DNA of 6,073 nt from Planctomycetaceae bacterium UBA6894 (GCA_002451275.1 DKBS01000142.1:1-6073), one strand, 5' to 3'. Positions 1-5,831 are shown, numbered from the stretch's first letter. Numbers and translations are program-made. Notes: generated by a model from the sequence alone, not told the origin.

Positions 1-1
1 G

Positions 2-262
2 AGGAAGATAGTTTGGGCGTTTCTCCGGAAAAAAAGCGGCTTCATGTTCGTTGGCTTTTGTCCCAACGGCGACCCGATCGCCATCGACATCGGAGCGGAA
101 ATGGGTTCGGTCTGGTACATGGATCACGACACCATGGCTACCGACCTTCTCAGGTCAGCCGCCATCCGTGTCGCCGACAACCTCTCACAATTTATGAATC
201 GCTTAGTTCATGAGGATGATTTTCCATTTGACTATTACGAGGCCAAAGAAAAGATCAAATAA
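2..262 (+). CDS. SMI1/KNR4 (SUKH) family protein, C-terminal part, cut by the left edge
   Basis: Only the 3' end is present. The frame is open from base 2 to the TAA at 260-262, about 86 residues. The visible protein has the SUKH C-terminal pattern: a 'GFMFVGFCPNGDPIAID' strand in the place of the family's 'GsdgsGd.yaiD' turn, then 'GSVWYMDHDTM' matching the 'g.VyywdHd' strand, then an amphipathic helix ending in 'VADNLSQFMNRLV', the usual 'vAdsfeeFl..L' tail. SUKH proteins are alpha/beta domains; many bacterial members are immunity proteins for polymorphic toxins, while others are orphan proteins of unknown role. The ATG at 44 lies inside the conserved domain, so it is very unlikely to be the true start, which should be a few hundred bases further left. 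No toxin gene is visible here: the next gene is a convergent DUF1559 protein. The family call is fairly sure; an immunity function is only inferred from the family. Confidence 0.72.
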   Translation, partial: RKIVWAFLRKKSGFMFVGFCPNGDPIAIDIGAEMGSVWYMDHDTMATDLLRSAAIRVADNLSQFMNRLVHEDDFPFDYYEAKEKIK

Positions 263-300
263 GCCAACCGGTAATCTGGAAAATCCTCGGGCTGTCTCCC

Positions 301-1302
301 TCACTCCGGGGCCACCACCTCACCCCCCGCCCGGGTGCTGAACGCCTTCAGCACCACCAGGCTGGTCCCCGGCTGGAACATGCGCACCGATCCGTCCGCC
401 AGCGCGAAGTTCACTCCGCCAGGGTGCTGGCTGCCAAAACCGCCGGCGCGGGCTTCCATCAGCGGCTGGATCTCTCCCCAAGGCTCCGGCGTGGGTGGGA
501 TGGGTGGTTGCCCGGGAGGTGGCGGGGGAGGCGGTTGATAGCCGCGCACCATCGGTGAGTTGAGCAGCGTGAATCCGGCGTGCGTGATATGGCTGATGGC
601 CAGCGGGCCGGTGGGGCACATGGCCCGGGTGGTCGCGAACGGCTGGATCGGGATGTCCGGCTTGGGCTGCAAGGGCGCGCCCATCCAACTGTCCCATGCC
701 GGATCGAAATGGGTGCGTTCTCCCAGCAGCCAGGTGTTGCTGGTGCCGTCCAGAATGTCCGTCAGGCGCACCGGTTGATTGCCGGCATACGGCTTGGCCA
801 GCGCGCCCGTCTCAAAGAACACGCCGTCCGCCTTGTTTTCCTTCCACGGCAGAATCCGGCTGCCGCCGTTGCCGCCGTAGCTGCTCAGGGCAGACACCCA
901 CAGGCCGGGCATGATGTCGTAGGGATTGGTCGGCAGGCTGGCCGTCGGGCAAATCAGCGTCTTGACCGCAGTCCGCGCCGGGCCACCCGCCAGCATGTTG
1001 GCCGAGGGCTCCGCCCAGTTCCAGGCGGAGAACATGGCTGCCTGTTCAATATGGGGCAGAAGATAGACCAACAGGCTGCCCTGACGCCCCGGGTCGCGTG
1101 AATAGCCCGGTGGCAGCCTGCCATCGGTGTCATGGTGGTTGTGGCAGGCCATGGCCAGTTGCTTCAGATTGTTCTGGCAACTCATCCGGTTGGCGGCTTC
1201 CCGCACCTTCTGCACGGCGGGCACCAGCAAGCCAACCAGCACCGCGATGATGGCGATCACCACCAGCAGCTCAATCAGCGTGAAACCGCCGCGTCGTCGC
1301 AT
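301..1302 (-). CDS. DUF1559 domain-containing protein with type IV prepilin-like N-terminus
   Basis: A complete 333-residue protein of the planctomycete DUF1559 (SBP_bac_10-like) family. Residues 1-6 (MRRRGG) are a short basic prepilin leader; a prepilin peptidase would cut after G6, leaving F7 at +1 and the conserved glutamate E11 at +5. One hydrophobic helix follows (about 8-30). The family hallmarks come next: 'VQKVREAANRMSCQNNLKQ' (30-48), 'HNHHDTDGRLPPG' (54-66), 'LTDILDGTSNTWLLGE' (180-195), and the C-terminal H-x9-DG motif, here H293 to D303-G304. Residues 257-263 are seven consecutive prolines, and Q/P-rich sequence runs on to about 273, a variable insertion just before the C-terminal motif. 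The ATG at 1302 is supported by GAGG 7 bases upstream and by the leader starting directly there. These proteins are thought to be envelope-anchored pseudopilins, but their job is unknown. Gene context gives no partner: it converges on the SUKH gene and has no co-directional neighbour close by. Confidence 0.95.
   Translation of the reverse strand: MRRRGGFTLIELLVVIAIIAVLVGLLVPAVQKVREAANRMSCQNNLKQLAMACHNHHDTDGRLPPGYSRDPGRQGSLLVYLLPHIEQAAMFSAWNWAEPSANMLAGGPARTAVKTLICPTASLPTNPYDIMPGLWVSALSSYGGNGGSRILPWKENKADGVFFETGALAKPYAGNQPVRLTDILDGTSNTWLLGERTHFDPAWDSWMGAPLQPKPDIPIQPFATTRAMCPTGPLAISHITHAGFTLLNSPMVRGYQPPPPPPPGQPPIPPTPEPWGEIQPLMEARAGGFGSQHPGGVNFALADGSVRMFQPGTSLVVLKAFSTRAGGEVVAPE
493..528 (+). repeat. 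G-run cluster in the template strand of the DUF1559 gene
   Basis: Five runs of three or more G (493-495, 497-499, 502-504, 514-516, 524-528) occur on the plus strand within 36 bases. They are the complement of the codons for the proline-rich insertion of the DUF1559 protein. The cluster fits a potential G-quadruplex in DNA, although one loop would be 9 bases long. It probably follows simply from proline codons (CCN) in a GC-rich genome. Confidence 0.4.
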
Positions 1303-1309
1303 GGGAGTG

Positions 1310-1313
1310 CCTC
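1310..1313 (-). promoter_or_regulatory. Ribosome binding site of the DUF1559 gene
   Basis: On the minus strand GAGG (inside GCGAGGC) lies 7 bases before the ATG at 1302. Together with the basic prepilin leader, which begins at that ATG, it fixes the start. Confidence 0.6.
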
Positions 1314-1320
1314 GCTTGCC

Positions 1321-1330
1321 TCTGTACAGA
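1321..1330. promoter_or_regulatory. Perfect 10-bp palindrome TCTGTACAGA upstream of the DUF1559 gene
   Basis: TCTGTACAGA is identical to its own reverse complement. It lies 18 bp before the DUF1559 start codon, where an operator or the 5' end of the leader could be. The symmetry does not extend beyond 10 bp. I cannot see a well-spaced -35/-10 pair next to it, so an operator role is a weak guess. A palindrome this short can also arise by chance. Confidence 0.2.
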
Positions 1331-1417
1331 CTAGGATAGCCCCCGTTTGCCCCGAGGGGAAATCCGGCAGGCTGGGCCGGTCGTGAAAACCGTGCCGGTT
1401 AGTCCGGTGGGGCAAAG

Positions 1418-1455
1418 GAAAGGGCCCGGCGACTATCCTGTCGCCGGGCCCTTTC
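1418..1455 (-). terminator. Perfect 16-bp stem-loop, probable intrinsic terminator of the DUF1080 gene
   Basis: The arm at 1418-1433 (GAAAGGGCCCGGCGAC) pairs without mismatch with 1440-1455 around a 6-base loop (1434-1439). It lies 44 bases past the stop codon of the minus-strand DUF1080 gene. Read in that direction the distal arm ends in CCCTTTC and continues with CTTT, a short pyrimidine/T-rich tail typical of terminators in GC-rich genomes. The stem is symmetrical, so it could also stop transcripts on the other strand, but no plus-strand gene ends nearby. The hairpin is seen directly; termination is inferred. Confidence 0.75.
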
Positions 1456-1499
1456 GGGCCATTCCGTCGGCCCTTGGTCGGTCTGGTGGTGTCGGGTGA

Positions 1500-2111
1500 C
1501 TACTTGAGTTCCTTCACTTCCACCTTCTTGATCCACACCTTGGAACCCGGGTCATGCTGCTGGATGGCGAAATGGCCCTTCAGGAACAGTTCCTTGGGGT
1601 TGTCGATGTCGCGGTCCACGGTCACCTTGTCGTTCACCTTGATGGTGATGTGCTTGCCCTTGGCGGTCACTTCCTGCACGAACCAGGTGTCCGGGGGGAC
1701 CAGGATGTCGGTGACGATGGGCCCCAGCGAGTACAGGCTGCCGGTCTTCACCCGGTCGCCGCCGGTGGAGTTGATCTGGGCCTCGTAGCCGTCCTTGCCG
1801 CTGACCGGGAAGGCCTTTTTGAACTTGGTGCGGAAATACTGACCGCTGTTGCCCTTGTCGGAAATCTTGACATGCAGGCGATACACAAAGTCGGTGTAGT
1901 CGTCGCGCTCGGTGAACAGGTGGCCGGCGGGGCCTGAGCCCACAATCATGCCGTCTTCCACCTTCCACACGGCCTTGTCGTCGGGGTGGGTTTTCCAGCC
2001 CGTCAGATCCTTGCCGTTGAACAGTTGCGTGAACCCTTCGCTGTCCTGGGCCATGGCGGGGGCCACGCTCAGGCAGACGGCGCACAGCGCCAGCCAAAAC
2101 CGCTTCATCAT
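1500..2111 (-). CDS. Secreted DUF1080 / 3-keto-disaccharide hydrolase-like protein (short form)
   Basis: A 203-residue exported protein of the DUF1080 family (Pfam PF06439), a concanavalin-like beta-sandwich; some members hydrolyse 3-keto-disaccharides. Residues 1-21 are a Sec signal peptide (MMKR, then a hydrophobic core, then 'APAMA' before Q22). The mature part opens with 'GFTQLFNGKDLTGW' (26-39), the family's signature. Then come 'VWKVEDGMIVG' (48-58), 'NSGQYFRTK' (88-96, equivalent to 'nSGiflR'), 'GYEAQI' (108-113), 'TGSLYSL' (123-129), W143, and the closing 'HFAIQQHDPGSKVWIKKVEVKEL' region (180-202, equivalent to the usual 'iglQhHg..v.frNi.ikeL'). The frame stays open up to an ATG at 2231, but those extra 40 residues are arginine/proline-rich, lack homology and would bury the signal peptide. 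AGGAAGGA 10 bases upstream of 2111 supports the start chosen; the very next codon (2108) is also ATG. The gene is divergent from a second DUF1080 gene. Family assignment is firm; substrate is unknown. Confidence 0.93.
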   Translation of the reverse strand: MMKRFWLALCAVCLSVAPAMAQDSEGFTQLFNGKDLTGWKTHPDDKAVWKVEDGMIVGSGPAGHLFTERDDYTDFVYRLHVKISDKGNSGQYFRTKFKKAFPVSGKDGYEAQINSTGGDRVKTGSLYSLGPIVTDILVPPDTWFVQEVTAKGKHITIKVNDKVTVDRDIDNPKELFLKGHFAIQQHDPGSKVWIKKVEVKELK

Positions 2112-2306
2112 GGGAGGGCAATCCTTCCTGGCGGGGCCGGGGCCGCGCGCCCCCAGGCGTTCGGTCGTTTCCCGCTTGCAGGCCCCATGGTACCCGAAAA
2201 ATTCCGCGCCACAACAAGGAAAAACGCTCATCCAACCCCTGCTTTCCTGTTACAGTGTCAGCCTGCCGGTTTACCTTTTCCCACCTGGTTCGGAGCCCTT
2301 CCCGCC
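2112..2306. promoter_or_regulatory. Divergent intergenic region between two DUF1080 genes
   Basis: These 195 bp separate two start codons pointing away from each other, so promoters for both must lie here or be read through from further out. The central part (about 2190-2290) is clearly richer in A and T than the flanking genes, with runs such as GAAAAATTCC and GGAAAAACG, as expected for promoter DNA. I could not find a convincing -35/-10 pair on either strand, nor a clear operator palindrome. Confidence 0.5.
2122..2129 (-). promoter_or_regulatory. Ribosome binding site fixing the start of the short DUF1080 gene
   Basis: AGGAAGGA on the minus strand lies 10 bases before the first of two adjacent ATG codons (2111 and 2108). 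It sits immediately before the signal peptide and argues against the longer reading from 2231. Confidence 0.6.
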
Positions 2307-3083
2307 ATGCGTTCTTTCCTCGCCGTTTCCCGGGTTTTCGGCGTTTGCGCCGCCGCCGCGCTGTGCCAGGCCTCCCTCCGGGCGGAGCCACCCAAAAAGG
2401 ATGCCCCGCCCGTCCCCACCAGCCAGATGACCCGCCTCGATGACGGCACCTCCCTGAAGGGCTGGCATGTCAGCGCCAAGTCCGGCCACTCCGGCACCAG
2501 CAAGAACAAGTCCGGCGGCAAGTGGGAAGTGGTCGATGGCGCCATCACCGGCTCGCAGGACATCCCCGGCAACGGCGGCCTGGTTCTCACCGATGAGCAG
2601 TTCGGCGACTTCGAGGTGCGCATCGAGATGAAAAACGACTACGGCCCCGACAGCGGCCTGTTCCTGCGCAGCACCGAGAGGGGCCAGGCCTACCAGGCTA
2701 TGATCGACTACCACGACAACGGCAACCTGATGGGCGTCTACGGCGAGGGCCTGTCCGGCGGCATCCACCGCCGCAACTTCTCCTTCAAGGGCCCGGTCAC
2801 CAGCATCGTGGTGGACGAGAAGGCCGATTTCAAAGCCCCCTTCGACGCGAAGAAGTGGCCCGAGCTGTGGAAGGCCGACGAGTGGAACGAGCTGCGCGCC
2901 CGCATCATCGGCAACCCGCCCACCGTTACCACCTGGATCAACGGCGTGAAGACGATGGAGTTCACCGACACCGAGAAGCGCCATCCCGACAAGGGCTCCA
3001 TCGGCCTGCAGGTGCACGGCGGCGGCGACTACACCAAGCAGTTCGTCCGCTACCGCGACATCCGCGTCAAGAAGTTCGACTGA
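2307..3083 (+). CDS. Secreted DUF1080 / 3-keto-disaccharide hydrolase-like protein (long form)
   Basis: A 258-residue exported DUF1080 protein. Residues 1-26 form a signal peptide (MRSFLAVSR, an alanine-rich core, then 'ASLRA' before E27). C20 does not look like a lipobox cysteine because leucine precedes it. A short proline-rich linker (28-38) leads to the domain. The opening signature is altered to 'MTRLDDGTSLKGWHV' (41-55) from the usual 'LFNGkDLsGW'. Then follow 'KWEVVDGAITGSQ' (72-84), 'GGLVLTDEQFGDFEVRIEMK' (90-109), 'DSGLFLRSTERGQAYQAMID' (115-134), 'MGVYGEGLSGG' (142-152), 'EWNELRARI' (192-200), 'TTWINGVKTMEF' (208-219) and 'GSIGLQVHGG...VRYRDIRVKKF' (230-257). Residues 165-190 look like an extra loop, absent from the 203-residue neighbour. 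The ATG at 2307 begins the signal peptide; the upstream in-frame extension to 1986 overlaps the divergent gene and is not credible. A weak GGAG at 2292-2295 may be the ribosome site. The MFS gene starts 4 bp after its stop, so the two are probably one operon. Confidence 0.92.
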   Translation: MRSFLAVSRVFGVCAAAALCQASLRAEPPKKDAPPVPTSQMTRLDDGTSLKGWHVSAKSGHSGTSKNKSGGKWEVVDGAITGSQDIPGNGGLVLTDEQFGDFEVRIEMKNDYGPDSGLFLRSTERGQAYQAMIDYHDNGNLMGVYGEGLSGGIHRRNFSFKGPVTSIVVDEKADFKAPFDAKKWPELWKADEWNELRARIIGNPPTVTTWINGVKTMEFTDTEKRHPDKGSIGLQVHGGGDYTKQFVRYRDIRVKKFD

Positions 3084-3087
3084 TCCC

Positions 3088-4668
3088 ATGACCAGCCAGC
3101 CGACCGGCACCATCGACAAGGAAGCAGGCACCGGGGCGAGGTACGCCGCCCTGGCTGCCGCCCTGTTGGGCTGGCTGTTCGACGGGTTCGAGATGGGCCT
3201 GTTCCCGGTCATCTCGCGTCCGGCGCTGATGGACCTGCTCGGCTACTCCGGCCAGGCGATGACCCCCGAAAGGGAAGGGGCGGTGGGGGCCTTCAACGGC
3301 ATCATCATCGCCGCCTTCCTGGTCGGCGCCGCCACGGGGGGCGTGCTGTTCGGCTGGCTGGGCGACAAGCTCGGCCGGGTGCGCGCCATGTCGCTCAGCA
3401 TCCTCACCTACGCCGGCGTCAGCGGGCTGGGGGCCTTTGTCGGCCTGACCGGCCTGGAGTCGGTCATTCCCGGGGCCTGGCAGATGGTGGCCGTCCGCTT
3501 CATCGCGGCGCTAGGCATGGGCGGGGAATGGGCGCTGGGCGTCTCGCTGGTGATGGAGCTGTGGGGCGACCGGTCCCGGGCCCTGCTGGCGGGCCTGATC
3601 GGCGCCGCCGCCAATGTGGGCTATGTGCTGGTGGCGCTATTGAGCCTGGGCATTGGCCAATTGAAAGACCTGCTGGGCGGTTTGGAACTTTCCCCCTCGT
3701 GGGTGGAATGGCGGCTGCTGATGCTGATGGGGGTGCTGCCGGCGGTGCTCACCTTCGTCATCCGCCTGTTCGTGCCCGAATCCCACCGGTGGGAAGCCGA
3801 GAAGGCCACCGGCTCCACCACCGCCTGGAGCGGGGTGGACCTGCTGGGGGTGCTGGTGGGATCGGTCGCGGGGCTGGGCATCCTGGGTGTGTGGGCCGAC
3901 AACGGCTGGGGCTATGGCACCCGCCTGCTGGTCACCCTGCCGCTCTTGGCGGTGGTGGTGGCGGGTTACCTCTACCCGGTGCATGCCTTCGAGCGCCGTT
4001 TGTCCGGCCGGGGCGACACGCTGAAACGCAGCGCCATCCCCCGCATGGTGCTGGGGGCCTGCCTGTCCGGCGTGCCCCTACTGGGCACCTGGGCCAGCGT
4101 GCAATGGGCGCCCACCTGGGCGGCGGAATTGACCAAGGAGGCCAAAAAGGCGGAAGACCGCGGCGAGGCTCCCCCGGAGTTGCCCGGCGCGGTGGTCCGC
4201 GAGGCCAAGGCGTACACCCAGATGTCCTCGGCGCTGGGGGCCTCGGTGGGCGCGCTGCTGGGGGCGCTTTTGGGGATGGCCTCTGGCAGGCGCTGGGCCT
4301 ATGTGCTCTTGTGCATCGGCTCGCTGGGCGCGGTGCAACTGTTCTTCAGAACCAACGCGGGTCTTTCCTGGTGGTTTCTGGCCAGCGCGTTCCTGATGGG
4401 CGGCGTGTCCGCCGCGTTCTACGGCTGGCTGCCCCTGTACCTGCCCGAACTGTTCCCCACCCGCCAGCGGGCCACGGGGCAGGGATTCAGCTTCAACTTC
4501 GGCCGCGTGGTGGCCGCCGTCGGCGCGCTGCAAACCGGCGCCCTGATGAAAGGCTACTTCCAGGGCGACTACGCCAAGGCCTGCTCCATCATGGCGCTGG
4601 TCTACCTGGTCGGCCTGCTGGTGATCGTGTTTGCGCCTGAGACCCAGGGGGAGGCGCTGCCGGAGTAG
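3088..4668 (+). CDS. Major facilitator superfamily transporter, metabolite:H+ symporter-like
   Basis: A 526-residue inner-membrane protein with about 12 membrane helices. TM1 has 'GWLFDGFEMGLFPV' (28-41), with an acidic residue (D32) as in proton-coupled aromatic-acid/sugar symporters. The loop between TM2 and TM3 carries MFS motif A, 'GWLGDKLGRVRAM' (89-101). TM4-TM5 has 'RFIAALGMGGEWALGVSLVMELW' (137-159), the R..G.G.GGEW pattern of the AAHS/MHS symporters. TM6 ends in 'FVPES' (228-232). The second half repeats the logic with 'YLPELFPTRQRATGQG' (451-466) and 'APET' (516-519). A charged, alanine/proline-rich loop (about 343-378) between TM7 and TM8 should face the periplasm and makes the protein longer than the usual 400-450 residues. 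The start has no good Shine-Dalgarno sequence and lies 4 bp after the DUF1080 stop, so translation is probably coupled. It likely imports a small organic acid or sugar by proton symport; substrate is inferred only from context. Confidence 0.92.
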   Translation: MTSQPTGTIDKEAGTGARYAALAAALLGWLFDGFEMGLFPVISRPALMDLLGYSGQAMTPEREGAVGAFNGIIIAAFLVGAATGGVLFGWLGDKLGRVRAMSLSILTYAGVSGLGAFVGLTGLESVIPGAWQMVAVRFIAALGMGGEWALGVSLVMELWGDRSRALLAGLIGAAANVGYVLVALLSLGIGQLKDLLGGLELSPSWVEWRLLMLMGVLPAVLTFVIRLFVPESHRWEAEKATGSTTAWSGVDLLGVLVGSVAGLGILGVWADNGWGYGTRLLVTLPLLAVVVAGYLYPVHAFERRLSGRGDTLKRSAIPRMVLGACLSGVPLLGTWASVQWAPTWAAELTKEAKKAEDRGEAPPELPGAVVREAKAYTQMSSALGASVGALLGALLGMASGRRWAYVLLCIGSLGAVQLFFRTNAGLSWWFLASAFLMGGVSAAFYGWLPLYLPELFPTRQRATGQGFSFNFGRVVAAVGALQTGALMKGYFQGDYAKACSIMALVYLVGLLVIVFAPETQGEALPE

Positions 4669-4701
4669 AGGGCTGAAAAGCCGTTCAGGGATTTGCCCTC
4701 T
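4667..4701. terminator. Hairpin in the convergent gap, possible two-way terminator
   Basis: AGAGGGC at 4667-4673, overlapping the MFS stop codon, pairs with GCCCTCT at 4695-4701. Inside it CTGAA (4673-4677) can pair with TTCAG (4684-4688). On the plus strand the stem is followed by TTACTTTCC, a modest T-rich tail, so it may end the DUF1080-MFS transcript. It fills nearly the whole 33-bp gap between converging genes. The 21-base spacer in the outer stem weakens the call. Confidence 0.42.
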
Positions 4702-5826
4702 TTACTTTCCCGCCGAATCTGCAAACGGGTCCAGGAACAACCCGGCTGCCAGTTTGACCATCTTGGCGTTGTCCAAACCCACCCGCTGGATCGGCACGGC
4801 GCCGTCCTGTACCGGGCCCGTCGCCTTGCAGGGATCCAGCATGCCGTTCCAGAAATCCAGCACGGCGGTGCCGGCCTTCACACTGCCCGGGTTGACCGGC
4901 ACCAGCTTGTTCGGCATGCCGTGCCGCGAGAGTTTCATGTCGTTGTTGGCGGCGATTTCCGCAAAGCCAGCGGGGTTTCGTTGCAGGTCGGCGAGCGCGT
5001 CACTCTCGATGCGCAATTCGGTTCGCGGCAGCTCCACGGTCCAGGGCATGTACGGCTTGTCCCGTCGCACCAGATACACCAGCAGTTTCACGCGGTCCCC
5101 ACCGGAAGCTTCCGCGACGAACCCTCGTGCCCACCGGTCACCGCACCGCATGGACAAAGGCGTACCCTTTGGGATTTCGCCGGTTGGCACATTTTGGAGT
5201 GTCGGGCTTGTCGGGCCTGCGCCGGGAGTCACCGAGGGAGGCGGGCCTTTGCGGGCCGCCTCGGCCAGTTGCTCCTGCGTGCCGAACCAGATCACATCCG
5301 AAACCCGCGAGGCTTCTCCGGCACCCATGTTCATGGTGGCCTGCTTCATTTCAAGGTAGGCCCTGATGCCATGGCTGATTTTTCCACGGTAATCCAGCAG
5401 GCCGGAAGTGATCCCCCGGATCGTCCCGCTGTCCATTGGCTGGATCAAGGTTGAAGGCATGGCAAACACGCGGGCTTGCCCACCATTGGCGGGCAGGAGG
5501 ACAAGGTTCAATTCCGCGGCCATGGTGCGCACCACCACGGGGCGTTTGTAAGCCACGGACAGTGTCTCCTGGCCGAATTCGTTGGCGACCAGCTCCGGGG
5601 CTGACAGCTTGATCGGCGATGCCGCGATCTCCTCCGCCAGCGGAGGGATGTTGGTTTGGAGCCAGGTCTCGATTTGGCCGGGCGCCAGGGCGGTACCCTC
5701 CTTGGCCGAGTGGCCTGCCACCCCACAACCACCGGACAGCAAACCAAGCCCAGCTAGGATGGCGGTCCAAAAAAGCCCGGACTGTTTCGCCTGTCCGAAA
5801 GTAGCCTGGCCATTCCAAAGATCCAT
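4702..5826 (-). CDS. Putative lipoprotein of unknown function with a possible SH3/Tudor-like module
   Basis: A 374-residue protein that I do not recognise as a named family. Residues 1-17 are hydrophilic; 18-33 are a hydrophobic core ending in 'LGLLSGGC', so C34 could be lipidated. The box is imperfect, with serine at -3 and the leucine one place further out. Residues 45-165 form a mixed alpha/beta region beginning 'ALAPGQIETWLQTNIPPLAEEI'; it includes 'GTIRGITSGLLDYRGK' (134-149). A proline/glycine/threonine-rich linker (about 194-217) follows. Residues 219-273 read 'PKGTPLSMRCGDRWARGFV...GGDRVKLLVYL...PWTVELPRTELRI', which resembles the small barrel 'G..veV.wgg.WypA.V...gd.vkVhY.gw...wdewVp..rlR' common in planctomycete proteins. 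The tail (275-374) ends in a hydrophobic helix-like stretch. The ATG at 5826 is backed by GAAGGGG 5 bases upstream. It is a lone gene facing the MFS gene; no operon partner is visible. Export is likely; function is unknown. Confidence 0.82.
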   Translation of the reverse strand: MDLWNGQATFGQAKQSGLFWTAILAGLGLLSGGCGVAGHSAKEGTALAPGQIETWLQTNIPPLAEEIAASPIKLSAPELVANEFGQETLSVAYKRPVVVRTMAAELNLVLLPANGGQARVFAMPSTLIQPMDSGTIRGITSGLLDYRGKISHGIRAYLEMKQATMNMGAGEASRVSDVIWFGTQEQLAEAARKGPPPSVTPGAGPTSPTLQNVPTGEIPKGTPLSMRCGDRWARGFVAEASGGDRVKLLVYLVRRDKPYMPWTVELPRTELRIESDALADLQRNPAGFAEIAANNDMKLSRHGMPNKLVPVNPGSVKAGTAVLDFWNGMLDPCKATGPVQDGAVPIQRVGLDNAKMVKLAAGLFLDPFADSAGK

Positions 5827-5831
5827 CGGGG

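Noticed and set aside
580..1101. 173-codon plus-strand frame opposite the DUF1559 gene
   Set aside because: Antisense shadow with no domain. The minus-strand protein is a textbook DUF1559 member.
2112..2231. Forty-residue N-terminal extension of the short DUF1080 protein, starting at the ATG at 2231
   Set aside because: The extension is low-complexity and basic/proline-rich, would place the signal peptide in the middle of the protein, and ignores the good AGGAAGGA site in front of the ATG at 2111.
1986..2306. Upstream in-frame extension of the long DUF1080 protein to an ATG at 1986
   Set aside because: It would overlap the divergent DUF1080 gene on the other strand, has no domain similarity, and would bury the signal peptide that begins at 2307.
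1552..2391. 279-codon minus-strand frame overlapping the short DUF1080 gene
   Set aside because: It is an arginine/proline/glycine-rich shadow frame of the real gene produced by GC-biased codons, with no recognisable domain.
2271..3212. 313-codon minus-strand frame opposite the long DUF1080 gene
   Set aside because: An alanine/valine/leucine/glycine-rich antisense shadow. The plus strand encodes a protein with clear family motifs.
3528..4640. 370-codon plus-strand frame inside the MFS gene
   Set aside because: Out-of-frame shadow rich in glycine, arginine and proline. The other frame has the MFS motifs and helices.
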